Positions 43,891-52,357 of a stretch of DNA of 64,000 nucleotides are shown here, piece by piece. The stretch covers positions 1-64,000 of the forward strand of contig NZ_NMUA01000020.1 in the NCBI RefSeq assembly GCF_002312805.1, read 5' to 3'. The position numbers were made by a program, and so were the translations under genes. The stretch is from Sphingobium sp. D43FB. Its GTDB lineage: Bacteria > Pseudomonadota > Alphaproteobacteria > Sphingomonadales > Sphingomonadaceae. The notes beneath the pieces were generated by a model. That model saw nothing but the letters and a program-made list of their open reading frames with translations. It was not told where the DNA came from and made no database searches. The first letter of the stretch is position 1. Every line of letters starts with the position of its first letter.

Positions 43891-45006
43891 ATGATGAAAG
43901 TCGCCATGGTATTCGGGACTCGCCCGGAAGCGATCAAGATGTTCCCGGTCGTCCACGCCCTGCGCGCGCGATCCGGGGTCGAGACACGGGTCATAGTGAC
44001 CGCGCAGCACCGCGGGTTGCTGGACCAAGTATTGGCGATCGCAGGCATCGTGCCGGACATCGATCTCGACGTGATGGTGCCGAACCAGACGCTCGACGGG
44101 CTGACCGCCAAGCTGATCGTTGAACTCGGCAAGGCCTTCGACGCCGAAAAGCCCGACCGCGTCGTCGTGCATGGCGATACGCTGACGACCATGGTGGCCA
44201 GCCTTGCGGCTTATTATCGCAAGATTCCGGTGGCCCATGTAGAGGCAGGCCTGCGCAGCGGCGACATTCATCATCCCTGGCCCGAAGAGGTGAATCGCCG
44301 CGTGGTCGCCTGCATAGCCGACATGAATTTCGCGCCGACCCAGGCCGCGGCGGATGCGCTGCTGGCCGAGAGCCGCTCGGCAGCCAGCATCCATATTACC
44401 GGCAATACCGTGATCGACGCTTTGCTGGCGACGCGCGAGCGCGTACTGGCGGACCCGTCGCTGGCACATGGGCTGGATGCCTTGGCGGCGTGTTTCGAGG
44501 GCAAGCGGATTATCGCGGTCACCAGCCACCGGCGCGAGAATTTCGGCGGTGGGATGGAGGCGATCGCCCGGTCCATCGCCGACATTGCGGCGCGCCCCGA
44601 TGTCGCGGTCATCTTCCCAGTTCATCCCAACCCCCATGTCCGGCCGGTCATGGATGCCGTGCTGGGCGACCTGCCCAATGTCGCCATGATCGAGCCGCTC
44701 GACTATCCGCATTTCGTCCGCTTGCTCGATATGTGCCATCTGGTGCTGACCGACAGCGGCGGCGTGCAGGAAGAAGCCCCGTCGCTGGGCAAGCCGGTGC
44801 TGGTGATGCGGGAGACGACGGAGCGACCCGAAGGGGTGGATGCGGGCACGGCAAAGCTCGTCGGCGCAGATCGCGACCGGATCGTCCGGGAGGTGCTGGC
44901 GCTGCTGGACGACAGCCAAGCCTATGACGCGATGGCGGGCGCCCATAATCCCTTTGGTGACGGCAAGGCGGCGGAGCGGATTGCGCGCGTCATCGCAGGG
45001 GAATAG
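43891..45006 (+). CDS. wecB: UDP-N-acetylglucosamine 2-epimerase (non-hydrolysing)
   Basis: A 371-residue enzyme converting UDP-GlcNAc to UDP-ManNAc. Family motifs are VFGTRPEAIKMFPVVHALR at the start, HVEAGLRSGD, TSHRRENFGGGM and TDSGGVQEEAPSLGKPVLVMR with ERPEG. Two neighbouring ATGs (43891 and 43894) follow AAGGGATGA. It is placed before the UDP-ManNAc dehydrogenase gene, which uses its product. Confidence 0.95.
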   Translation: MMKVAMVFGTRPEAIKMFPVVHALRARSGVETRVIVTAQHRGLLDQVLAIAGIVPDIDLDVMVPNQTLDGLTAKLIVELGKAFDAEKPDRVVVHGDTLTTMVASLAAYYRKIPVAHVEAGLRSGDIHHPWPEEVNRRVVACIADMNFAPTQAAADALLAESRSAASIHITGNTVIDALLATRERVLADPSLAHGLDALAACFEGKRIIAVTSHRRENFGGGMEAIARSIADIAARPDVAVIFPVHPNPHVRPVMDAVLGDLPNVAMIEPLDYPHFVRLLDMCHLVLTDSGGVQEEAPSLGKPVLVMRETTERPEGVDAGTAKLVGADRDRIVREVLALLDDSQAYDAMAGAHNPFGDGKAAERIARVIAGE

Positions 45007-45084
45007 GCCGCACCGTTACCGAAATATTCAGCCTTTCCGGGCAGAAGGTCGGCCAGATCATCGCCGTAAAAGGACTGCCACTTC

Positions 45085-46380
45085 ATGCCCGTCGACACCA
45101 AGCAGAAGGTTTCCGTCATTGGCCTTGGCTATATCGGCTTGCCGACCGCCGCGCTGATCGCGCGTGGGGGCTGCCAGGTGGTGGGCGTGGACGTGTCCGC
45201 TCATGTGGTGGAAACGGTCAATTCGGGCCGGGTACATATCGAGGAGGTCGATCTCGACGGGCTGGTGCAGGGCGTCGTGGCGCGCGGCAATCTGCGCGCC
45301 TCGCTGGCCGTCGAGGAAAGCGATGTCTTCATCATCGCGGTGCCGACACCCGTGTCGGAAGACCATGCGCCCGACATCAGCTATGTCCTGCAAGCGGCCC
45401 GCACCATCGCGCCGGTGTTGAAGGTGGGCGACACGGTCATTCTGGAATCGACATCCCCCGTCGGCACGACGGAAGCGATGCGCGACGTGATCGGCGGCAT
45501 GCGACCGGACCTCAAAATGCCGGGCCGGGGCGTGCAGGGCGACATCGCCATTGCCTATTGCCCGGAACGAGTCTTGCCCGGCCGCATCCTCGTCGAACTG
45601 ATCGACAATGATCGCTGCATCGGCGGCATAACCCCACGCTGCGCGCGCAAGGCGCTGGGCTTTTATCGCCAGTTCGTGCGCGGCGCCTGCATCACCACGA
45701 CCGCGCGTGCGGCCGAAATGGTCAAGCTCGTCGAAAACAGCTTTCGTGACGTGAATATCGCCTTCGCCAACGAATTGTCGGTCATCGCCGAGAATATGGA
45801 CATCGACGTGTGGGAGGTGATCCGTCTCGCCAACCGCCATCCGCGCGTCAATATCCTCTCGCCTGGTCCCGGCGTCGGTGGCCATTGCATCGCGGTTGAC
45901 CCCTGGTTCATCGTCCACAGCGACCCTGAAAATGCGCGCATCATCCGCACCGCGCGCGAAGTGAATGACGGCAAGACCGACTATGTCGTGGCCAAGGCAT
46001 CCGACATGATCGATGCGTTTCCGCATGAAGACGTCGCCTGCCTCGGCTTGGCCTTCAAGGCGAACATTGATGATTTCCGCGAAAGCCCGGCGGTGAAGGT
46101 CGCTGCCCGGCTCGCGCGCCGCTATGGTCGCCGCATCAAGCTGGTCGAACCCTATGCCCAGGCATTGCCGATGGAATTTGCCGGGACCGGCGCGGAATTG
46201 ATGGATCTCGATACGGCTCTGGAACAATGTGGCGTATTCGTCATTCTTGTCGATCATGACATGTTCAAATCGGTTCCCGTCGACGAGCGCGCCGACAAGG
46301 CGGTCTATGACACGCGCGGCATCTGGTCGGATCAGCCGCGCCGGATCGCGGAGCCTGCGCCGGGACGCATGGCACTCTAA
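45085..46380 (+). CDS. wecC: UDP-N-acetyl-D-mannosamine dehydrogenase
   Basis: A 431-residue NAD-dependent enzyme making UDP-ManNAc-uronate. It has the Rossmann start VIGLGYIGLPTAALIARGG, the active cysteine in GPGVGGHCIAVDPWF, and the substrate-subtype segments VENSFRDVNIAFANELS and LGLAFKANIDDFRESPA. Together with wecB it supplies UDP-ManNAcA for an exported polysaccharide. An ATG preceded by AAAAGGA is used. Confidence 0.93.
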   Translation: MPVDTKQKVSVIGLGYIGLPTAALIARGGCQVVGVDVSAHVVETVNSGRVHIEEVDLDGLVQGVVARGNLRASLAVEESDVFIIAVPTPVSEDHAPDISYVLQAARTIAPVLKVGDTVILESTSPVGTTEAMRDVIGGMRPDLKMPGRGVQGDIAIAYCPERVLPGRILVELIDNDRCIGGITPRCARKALGFYRQFVRGACITTTARAAEMVKLVENSFRDVNIAFANELSVIAENMDIDVWEVIRLANRHPRVNILSPGPGVGGHCIAVDPWFIVHSDPENARIIRTAREVNDGKTDYVVAKASDMIDAFPHEDVACLGLAFKANIDDFRESPAVKVAARLARRYGRRIKLVEPYAQALPMEFAGTGAELMDLDTALEQCGVFVILVDHDMFKSVPVDERADKAVYDTRGIWSDQPRRIAEPAPGRMAL

Positions 46381-46482
46381 GCGCCGGGGGCCATCCTCGG
46401 TCCGTCCCGCCTTTGGTTGCCATGTCCCTGTCGCGTCGCTAACCCCCGGTTTCAATTGGGGCATGACGGGGTGGCAGCGCCT

Positions 46483-47190
46483 ATGACGCGCACGAACAGC
46501 ATCAAAAATGCGATTGCGACACTGGCGGCCTGCGGGCTCGTCGGCGCATGCGCGACCGTGGAGGATGCGCCGCGCGGCGACGCTGCCTATGCCATCGTGC
46601 CGCCCGCGCCTGCCGTCGCAGTCGATTATCGCATCGCGCCCGACGACGTGCTTCGTATCCAGGTCTATCATGAACCCGGCTTGTCGCTGGAAGATGCGCA
46701 GGTCAGTGCGAGCGGCATGGTCCGCATGCCGCTGATCGGCGATGTCCCCGTGGCAGGGCTGTCCGCCGGGGACGCCGCTGATGCCATCGCCGCACGATTG
46801 GGCGAACGCTATCTGGTGTCGCCGCAGGTCACCTTGTTCGTGAAGAAGGCGGTGGGCCGGCGTGTGACGCTCGACGGCGAAGTCCGCGAACCGGGCTTGT
46901 ATCCGGTCGAAGGACGGCTGACGCTGAGCCAGGCGGTGGCGCTGGGCAAAGGCCCGACCCGGCTCGCCAGCCTCTCGCAAATCGTCGTAGTGCGGCAGAT
47001 CGAAGGCCAGCGGCAGGCCGCGATGTTCGACCTCGGTGCCATCCGCAAGGGCGAAGCGCCCGATCCTGAAATTCTGCCGGGCGACAGCATTATCATCGGC
47101 CTGTCACGGGCCAAGGCGATCATCGGCGGTGGCCTGATCGCGTTGCCCGCTCTGGCGACGGGCTTCATCGCGCTGGATGGAGGGCGATGA
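46483..47190 (+). CDS. wza: Polysaccharide export lipoprotein (Wza/BexD type)
   Basis: A 235-residue outer-membrane lipoprotein with a signal peptide and lipobox candidates LAAC and VGAC (about residues 18 and 25). The polysaccharide export domain begins YRIAPDDVLRIQVYHEPGLSLEDAQVSASGMVRMPLIGDV, followed by an SLBB domain (RRVTLDGEVREPGLYPVEG). It should form the outer-membrane pore for a capsule or exopolysaccharide. The start ATG 46483 gives a proper signal peptide. The stop overlaps the Wzc gene start. Confidence 0.88.
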   Translation: MTRTNSIKNAIATLAACGLVGACATVEDAPRGDAAYAIVPPAPAVAVDYRIAPDDVLRIQVYHEPGLSLEDAQVSASGMVRMPLIGDVPVAGLSAGDAADAIAARLGERYLVSPQVTLFVKKAVGRRVTLDGEVREPGLYPVEGRLTLSQAVALGKGPTRLASLSQIVVVRQIEGQRQAAMFDLGAIRKGEAPDPEILPGDSIIIGLSRAKAIIGGGLIALPALATGFIALDGGR

Positions 47191-49280
47191 TGACGCCGAT
47201 CTTGACCGAGCGCGATCTCGACGCGACGCCGGGCCATGGCCGCGCCGCGCGGATGACGGCTGCGGCCCGGCGAGGTTGGCTGGTGCTCCGTCGCCATCGA
47301 GTCATCCTGTTCGTCACCATGGCGTTGTGCCTGTTGGCTGGCGTCTTGGCGATCCTGATGTCCACGCCGGATTATCGCGCGACGGCCTCGGTCGAAGTCG
47401 AGGATGTGCCGGCCGGGGCTGCAGGCACGGACGCAACGCCGCGCACGGCGACCGACAATATCGAAGCGATGATGCAGACCGAACTCGAAGTGCTGCGCAG
47501 TCGTACGCTCGCCGAGGCGGTGGCCCAGGATCTGGCGCTGGTCGGCACGCCGACCTTTTTGAAGGGCATGGGGCACAGACGTCCGACTGGCGGCACCGGG
47601 AGCCTGAGCCAGCGCCAGGTCGAGCAGGAGCAGGTGGTAGCGTTGCTGCGCGACAATCTGGAAGTCGAACTACCCGGCAAGTCGCGCGTGTTGCGGATCA
47701 GCTTCGTCAGCGCCGACCCTGTTCTATCGGCGCGCGTCGCGAACAGCTATGCCGACAATCTGATCAGGGCTGATCTGAAGCGCGGGTTCGAATCCGGGGT
47801 ACAGGCCCGACGTTTCCTGCTGGGCGAACTGGATGGCGCACGCCGCGATCTGTCGCGGGCGGAACGCGAAGTGGCGGTTTATGCTGCCCGATTGGGGATG
47901 GAGCCGGGCAAGGATGCACCGCCATCGGAAGATAGCATCACCACCCGGCTGGCGCAGCTCAATGCCTTTCGCGCGCAGGCGCTGGCCGACCGCATCGCCG
48001 CGCAAAAGACATGGGAAGGCGCAAGGCGCGCGAGCGTCGAGACGCTGCCCGAAGTGTTGAACAATGGCGCGATGCAGACTTTGATGGCGGAGCGGGCGCA
48101 GGCGCGCGCGGCCTTGGTCGAGGAACGGCAGTTCCGCAAGGATGCTCATCCCGAAATGCGCGAAGCCCGTGCGCGCCTCGCGGCGCTGGATGATCAGGCG
48201 GAGGAAATGGCCAACCGCATCCGTGCCTCTCTCAAAGAACGCTATGATGTCGCCGTCCATGGCGAAACCCAGATCACTGCCGAAATCGCGGATCTGGAGC
48301 GGCAGGGGCAGGCGGCGCAAGGGCGCGACGTGCAACTGGGCATCTATGAACGCTCGGTCGATACCTATCGGATGCTGCATGACAGCCTGCTCCAGCGCTA
48401 TCGCGACATGGCCTCGCAAGCGGGGTTTCAGGCCGGGCGTATCCAGCCGCTCGACCGCGCCGCCGTTCCGACCAAGCCCTTTTCGCCGCGCATCGGCGTG
48501 ACCTTGTTGCTGGCAGCGATCGGCGGCATTGGTCTTGGACTGCTGTTGGTCGCAGCGCGTCACATATTCGATGATGCGGTAACGTCAGCCGATACGCTGG
48601 CCGAGCGGGTTGGCCTGCCTTTGCTGGGTTCAGTGCCGGTAACCGGCGACAATCCGCAACCGCCGGAGATTTTCGCGCCCATCGCCTCGTCGCTGCTGCT
48701 GGCATCGGCGGCTGGTTTGCCACGATCCATCCTGGTCACCAGCGCGCAGGAAGGGGAGGGCAAGTCGCTGACGCTTCATGCTCTGGCATTGGCCTTGGGC
48801 CGGATGGGCAAGCGCGTGCTGGTGATCGACGGCGACATGCGCCGCCCGGTCCAGCACAGCCTGTTCCGCGTTACGCCCGCACGCGGCATAAGCGAAGTGC
48901 TGACCGGGCAGGCGAACGCGCAGGAGGCGATCATCGACAGCGGCGTGCCGGGCGTGTTCCTGCTGCCTTGCGGCGCGGTGCCACCCAATCCAGCCGAGTT
49001 GCTGGCGACCCCGGCACTGGACGCCCTATTGGATGCGGTGCGCGACCAGTATGATACGGTGCTGATCGACGCGCCGCCGATCCTGGGCCTGGGCGACACG
49101 CCTCTGCTCGCCGCGCGTGTGCAGGCAAGTCTGTTGGTGGTCGAATGGGGCCGCAACCACCATGGCGGCCTGCGCGCCGCCGTGGAGCGACTGCGCCAGG
49201 CTGGCGGCACGCTGATCGGTGCAATCCTGACCAAGCAGCAAGGTCGCATGATGGAATATGATTATCACCGGGGCGGGTAG
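47187..49280 (+). CDS. wzc: Polysaccharide co-polymerase / tyrosine autokinase (Wzc/ExoP type)
   Basis: A 697-residue inner-membrane protein with Wzz-type membrane helices at about 38-58 and 436-457, a long periplasmic coiled-coil region between them, and a cytosolic BY-kinase domain: Walker A SAQEGEGKS (519-527), Walker A' VLVIDGDMRRP and Walker B VLIDAPP. It should control chain length and drive export with Wza. The C-terminal tyrosine cluster normal in Wzc is reduced to two tyrosines (Tyr691 and Tyr693, EYDYHRGG), so regulation by autophosphorylation may be weak or different. Confidence 0.9.
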   Translation: MMTPILTERDLDATPGHGRAARMTAAARRGWLVLRRHRVILFVTMALCLLAGVLAILMSTPDYRATASVEVEDVPAGAAGTDATPRTATDNIEAMMQTELEVLRSRTLAEAVAQDLALVGTPTFLKGMGHRRPTGGTGSLSQRQVEQEQVVALLRDNLEVELPGKSRVLRISFVSADPVLSARVANSYADNLIRADLKRGFESGVQARRFLLGELDGARRDLSRAEREVAVYAARLGMEPGKDAPPSEDSITTRLAQLNAFRAQALADRIAAQKTWEGARRASVETLPEVLNNGAMQTLMAERAQARAALVEERQFRKDAHPEMREARARLAALDDQAEEMANRIRASLKERYDVAVHGETQITAEIADLERQGQAAQGRDVQLGIYERSVDTYRMLHDSLLQRYRDMASQAGFQAGRIQPLDRAAVPTKPFSPRIGVTLLLAAIGGIGLGLLLVAARHIFDDAVTSADTLAERVGLPLLGSVPVTGDNPQPPEIFAPIASSLLLASAAGLPRSILVTSAQEGEGKSLTLHALALALGRMGKRVLVIDGDMRRPVQHSLFRVTPARGISEVLTGQANAQEAIIDSGVPGVFLLPCGAVPPNPAELLATPALDALLDAVRDQYDTVLIDAPPILGLGDTPLLAARVQASLLVVEWGRNHHGGLRAAVERLRQAGGTLIGAILTKQQGRMMEYDYHRGG

Positions 49281-49294
49281 CATTCTCCCACATC

Positions 49295-49321
49295 CGTTCG
49301 GCCTGAGCGTGTCGAAGGCCC
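49295..49321. repeat. Intergenic repeat (CCGTTCGGCCTGAGCGTGTC type)
   Basis: A 27-base element after wzc of a dispersed type found, from memory, in many sphingomonad genomes. It shares the CCGTTCG start and a TGTCGA core with the inverted-repeat element at 51207-51280. Confidence 0.5.
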
Positions 49322-49334
49322 TTACTGCTTAATA

Positions 49335-49366
49335 AAAAAGCGCCGTCCCGGTGGGAGGCGCTTTTT
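49335..49366. terminator. Bidirectional terminator between wzc and purQ
   Basis: AAAAAGCGCC pairs with GGCGCTTTTT across an inner TCCC/GGGA stem. A and T runs on both sides let it serve both converging genes. Confidence 0.85.
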
Positions 49367-49392
49367 CTTTATGCTTCAGTGTGACGAGCAGG

Positions 49393-50067
49393 TCAGGCCC
49401 GCGCCATCAACCCTTCGACCAATCCCTCGAACAGGCGCTTGCCGTCGGTCGCGCCATGGGCTGGCTCGATCACCCGTTCGGGGTGCGGCATCATGCCCAG
49501 TACATTGCCCTTGTCGTTCAATATGCCCGCAATGTTGCGCGCGGACCCGTTCACGCTTTCCGCATAACGCAGCGCAACCCGGCCTTCGCCTTCCAGCCGG
49601 TCGAGCGTCGCGTCATCGGCGAAATAATTCCCGTCATGATGAGCGACGGGATAGGAAATACGCTCACCTGCGTCATAGCGGCTGGTGAAAGCGCTCTGCG
49701 CATTCTCGACCGTCAACGCGACGTCGCGGCAGACGAAATGCCCACCGGCATTGCGCAGCAGAGCGCCGGGCAGCAAACCGCTCTCGGTCAGCACCTGGAA
49801 CCCATTGCAAACGCCCAGCACGAACGCGCCGCGATCGGCTGCCTGTGCCACTGCCTGCATTACCGGCGAACGCGCTGCCATCGCCCCGGAGCGCAGATAG
49901 TCGCCATAGGAAAAGCCGCCGGGCACGCCGATCAGGTCGATATCGTCGGGCAATTCCGTATCCCGATGCCACACCATGACTGGCTTGGCACCCGTCGCCG
50001 CCTCGAACGCCACTGCCAGGTCGCGGTCGCAATTGCTGCCGGGAAAGACGATGACCGCGCTCTTCAT
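49393..50067 (-). CDS. purQ: Phosphoribosylformylglycinamidine synthase subunit PurQ
   Basis: The 224-residue glutaminase subunit of FGAM synthase in purine synthesis. The class I amidotransferase nucleophile is Cys in [12 protein letters not shown], and the His-Glu pair is in PHPERVIEP. It starts four bases after purS and supplies ammonia to PurL, which lies elsewhere. Confidence 0.96.
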   Translation of the reverse strand: MKSAVIVFPGSNCDRDLAVAFEAATGAKPVMVWHRDTELPDDIDLIGVPGGFSYGDYLRSGAMAARSPVMQAVAQAADRGAFVLGVCNGFQVLTESGLLPGALLRNAGGHFVCRDVALTVENAQSAFTSRYDAGERISYPVAHHDGNYFADDATLDRLEGEGRVALRYAESVNGSARNIAGILNDKGNVLGMMPHPERVIEPAHGATDGKRLFEGLVEGLMARA

Positions 50068-50070
50068 GGC

Positions 50071-50304
50071 TCAGGCAACCTTTTCGATGCGGTAGTTTTC
50101 GATCACCGTATTGGCCAGCAGCTTGCGGCACATGGCGTCGATATCCTCGTCGCTGGTGCCATCGGCCAGGTCGAGTTCGATCAGCTTGCCCGCACGCACG
50201 TCATTGACGCCGTCGAACCCCAGGCCTTCAAGCGCATGATGGATCGCACGGCCCTGCGGATCGAGCACACCGCCCTTGAGGGTGACGAAGATACGGGCTT
50301 TCAT
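50071..50304 (-). CDS. purS: Phosphoribosylformylglycinamidine synthase subunit PurS
   Basis: The 77-residue small subunit that bridges PurQ and PurL. The family pattern is KARIFVTLKGGVLDPQGRAIHHALEGLGFDGVNDVRAGK. It is first in the purS-purQ unit. In most alphaproteobacteria purC precedes it directly; here a TauE gene on the other strand intervenes. Confidence 0.95.
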   Translation of the reverse strand: MKARIFVTLKGGVLDPQGRAIHHALEGLGFDGVNDVRAGKLIELDLADGTSDEDIDAMCRKLLANTVIENYRIEKVA

Positions 50305-50445
50305 GAAGGGCGAACTCCTTGGGATCGACTTTGCGGTCCCCTAGTCCCGGTACAGCGGGGAGGCAAGCCATTATCCCGGCGGATAGCATGGCGACAGCGG
50401 CAAAAGCCATTTTGCAAGTGGCGGCATTTTGCCTAAGCGACGGGC

Positions 50446-51198
50446 ATGAACCCCGAAATATCCTATTATGTCTTTGCCGTCACCGCGGTCATCCTCGCCG
50501 GCCTTGCCAAGGGCGGCTTTGCCGGGGTGGGCGCGCTTGCCATGCCGGTGATGGCACTTGGTGTCGATCCGGTGCGCGGGGCGGCGATCCTCCTACCCAT
50601 ATTGATCCTGCAGGATGCGGTGAGCGTCTGGGTGTATCGGCGCAGCTGGGACGGGGCGATCCTCAAGGTCATATTGCCGGGGGCGGCGATCGGCATCCTG
50701 CTTGGCTGGTTTTTTGCGACCCGCGTGTCGGAAACCGCCGTCCTCGGCGTGCTGGGCGCGATATCGATATTGTTCGGCTTGCAGCGCTTGTGGGTGGAAC
50801 GGGGCAGCGCCGTGGTGCTGCCCTCCAATTCGCCCGGATGGGTCGGCGTCCTGTTCGGCATCGCCAGCGGCTTCACCAGCCAGATCGCCCATGCCGGGTC
50901 GCCACCGTTCCAGATGTGGGTGCTGCCCAAGCGGCTGCCGCGCGATATGCTGGTCGGGACGACGGCTTTGGCCTTTGCCGCGATGAACTGGATGAAGATG
51001 CCCGCCTATGCCGCGCTGGGGCAGTTTACCCGCGCGAACCTGATGGCGACCGCAATGCTGGTGCCGGTCGCGGTCGTCTCGACGCTGGCCGGGGTGGCGC
51101 TGGTGCGGCGGGTCGATCCGGCGCGCTTCTACACGCTGATTTATGGATTGATGGTGCTGCTGGGCATCAAGCTGGTGGCCGACGCCCTGATGGCCTGA
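50446..51198 (+). CDS. TauE/SafE family permease (probable anion/sulfite exporter)
   Basis: A 250-residue membrane protein with about seven to eight helices. It has the TauE/SafE features: KGGFAGVGALAMPVMAL in the first half, and a second-half repeat with HAGSPPFQMWVLPKRLPRDMLVGTT. Members move sulfite, sulfonates or organic anions. The gene is alone on its strand between purS and purC and is followed by an inverted repeat. Confidence 0.88.
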   Translation: MNPEISYYVFAVTAVILAGLAKGGFAGVGALAMPVMALGVDPVRGAAILLPILILQDAVSVWVYRRSWDGAILKVILPGAAIGILLGWFFATRVSETAVLGVLGAISILFGLQRLWVERGSAVVLPSNSPGWVGVLFGIASGFTSQIAHAGSPPFQMWVLPKRLPRDMLVGTTALAFAAMNWMKMPAYAALGQFTRANLMATAMLVPVAVVSTLAGVALVRRVDPARFYTLIYGLMVLLGIKLVADALMA

Positions 51199-51206
51199 CC
51201 ACCCAT

Positions 51207-51280
51207 CCGTTCGTGTCGAGCGAAGTCGAGAAACGTCCGCATAACGCTTCCCGCTTCTCGACTATGCTCGCAGCGAACGG
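51207..51280. repeat. Imperfect inverted-repeat element (CCGTTCG...CGAACGG)
   Basis: A 74-base element with arms of about 27 bases each that are imperfect inverted copies (CCGTTCG, then TCGAG and AGTCGAG on the left; matching complements on the right). It is a typical small non-coding palindromic repeat, between the TauE gene and purC. Confidence 0.6.
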
Positions 51281-51281
51281 C

Positions 51282-51310
51282 GGAAGAAGACTGAAGGTCA
51301 GCCTTCTTCC
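51282..51310 (-). terminator. Hairpin overlapping the purC stop codon
   Basis: GGAAGAAG (51282-51289) pairs with CTTCTTCC (51303-51310), and the inner CTGA pairs with TCAG across an AGG loop. The purC stop lies within the hairpin. No T run follows, so it may protect the mRNA end rather than terminate. Confidence 0.4.
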
Positions 51311-52086
51311 TTCTCCCGCTTCTTGCGATGGGTGTCGAGGTCGAGGACGGTGGTGTCCAGTCCTTCGGGCAGCAGCCCCAGGCGACGCGCGACTTCCTGA
51401 TAGGCTTCGACTTCGCCGCCCAGGTCGCGACGGAAGCGATCCTTGTCCAGCTTTTCGTTGGTGACCATGTCCCACAGGCGGCAACCATCTGGGCTGATCT
51501 CGTCGGCCAGGATCACGCGGCTATAATCGCCGTCATACAAGCGACCGAACTCCAGCTTGAAATCGACAAGGCGGATGCCGATGCCCGCGAACAGCCCGCA
51601 CATGAAGTCATTGATGCGGATCGCCATGTCGGCAATGTCGTGCATCTCTTCCTGCGTCGCCCAGCCAAAGCAGGCGATATGCTCTTCGGAAATCAGCGGG
51701 TCGCCCAGCGCATCATCCTTGTAGCAATATTCGATCAGCGTGCGCGGCAGTTGCGTACCTTCCTCGATCCCCAGCTTCTTGCTGAGCGATCCGGCGGCGA
51801 CATTGCGCACGACGACTTCGATCGGCACGATTTCGACCTGGCGCACCAACTGCTCGCGCATGTTGAGGCGGCGGATGAAATGGGTCGGCACGCCGATCTG
51901 ACCGAGCAGAGTGAAGATATGCTCGGAAATCCGGTTGTTCAGCACGCCCTTGCCGGAAATAGTGCCCTTCTTCTGGGCGTTGAAGGCAGTGGCGTCATCC
52001 TTGAAATATTGGATGATCGTGCCAGGCTCAGGGCCTTCATAAAGGATCTTTGCCTTGCCTTCGTAAATCTGGCGGCGACGGGCCAT
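51298..52086 (-). CDS. purC: Phosphoribosylaminoimidazole-succinocarboxamide synthase
   Basis: A 262-residue purine-pathway ligase joining aspartate to CAIR. Typical features are [20 protein letters not shown] at the start, [20 protein letters not shown], and [35 protein letters not shown] 52086 has AGGAA upstream; longer readings have no support. The lysine- and glutamate-rich end (KKREKEEG) overlaps a hairpin. Confidence 0.95.
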   Translation of the reverse strand: MARRRQIYEGKAKILYEGPEPGTIIQYFKDDATAFNAQKKGTISGKGVLNNRISEHIFTLLGQIGVPTHFIRRLNMREQLVRQVEIVPIEVVVRNVAAGSLSKKLGIEEGTQLPRTLIEYCYKDDALGDPLISEEHIACFGWATQEEMHDIADMAIRINDFMCGLFAGIGIRLVDFKLEFGRLYDGDYSRVILADEISPDGCRLWDMVTNEKLDKDRFRRDLGGEVEAYQEVARRLGLLPEGLDTTVLDLDTHRKKREKEEG

Positions 52087-52216
52087 GCGCGTTCCTGTCT
52101 GGTCAAAAATACTGCGCCCCGACAATCGCGAATCGATAAGGATCAGCGGGTGCCGGGGCTGCTTGGGCCTCGCCCATAGAGCAAAGCGCGCGAGCGTGCA
52201 ATTGTGCGCCCCTGCG

Positions 52217-52348
52217 CTACAGCACGTCGCCGAACATCGCCCATAACAAACCAAACCATGCGATCATGCCGACCGTCGCGATGACGACACCCGATCTGGC
52301 CTGCAAAGCGGCGACAAGGCCAGTCGGTTCATCGTCATCCTGGGTCAT
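52217..52348 (-). CDS. Small single-span membrane protein (43 residues)
   Basis: A 43-codon frame starting nine bases after the otsA stop. The product is acidic at first ([19 protein letters not shown]), followed by one membrane helix ([20 protein letters not shown]). The tight spacing to otsA and the strong hydrophobic helix suggest a real small membrane protein. A binding site is weak or absent, so translation may depend on otsA. I recognise no family. Confidence 0.45.
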   Translation of the reverse strand: MTQDDDEPTGLVAALQARSGVVIATVGMIAWFGLLWAMFGDVL

Positions 52349-52357
52349 GCACCAGGA

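Noticed and set aside
45058-46980. Open frame of 640 codons on the minus strand opposite wecC and wza
   Set aside because: Histidine/arginine-rich composition with no motif, and the plus strand has intact enzymes.
49321-51310. Small palindromes considered as CRISPR or mobile-element ends
   Set aside because: There are no regular spacers, transposase or target duplications; they are single dispersed repeats and terminators.
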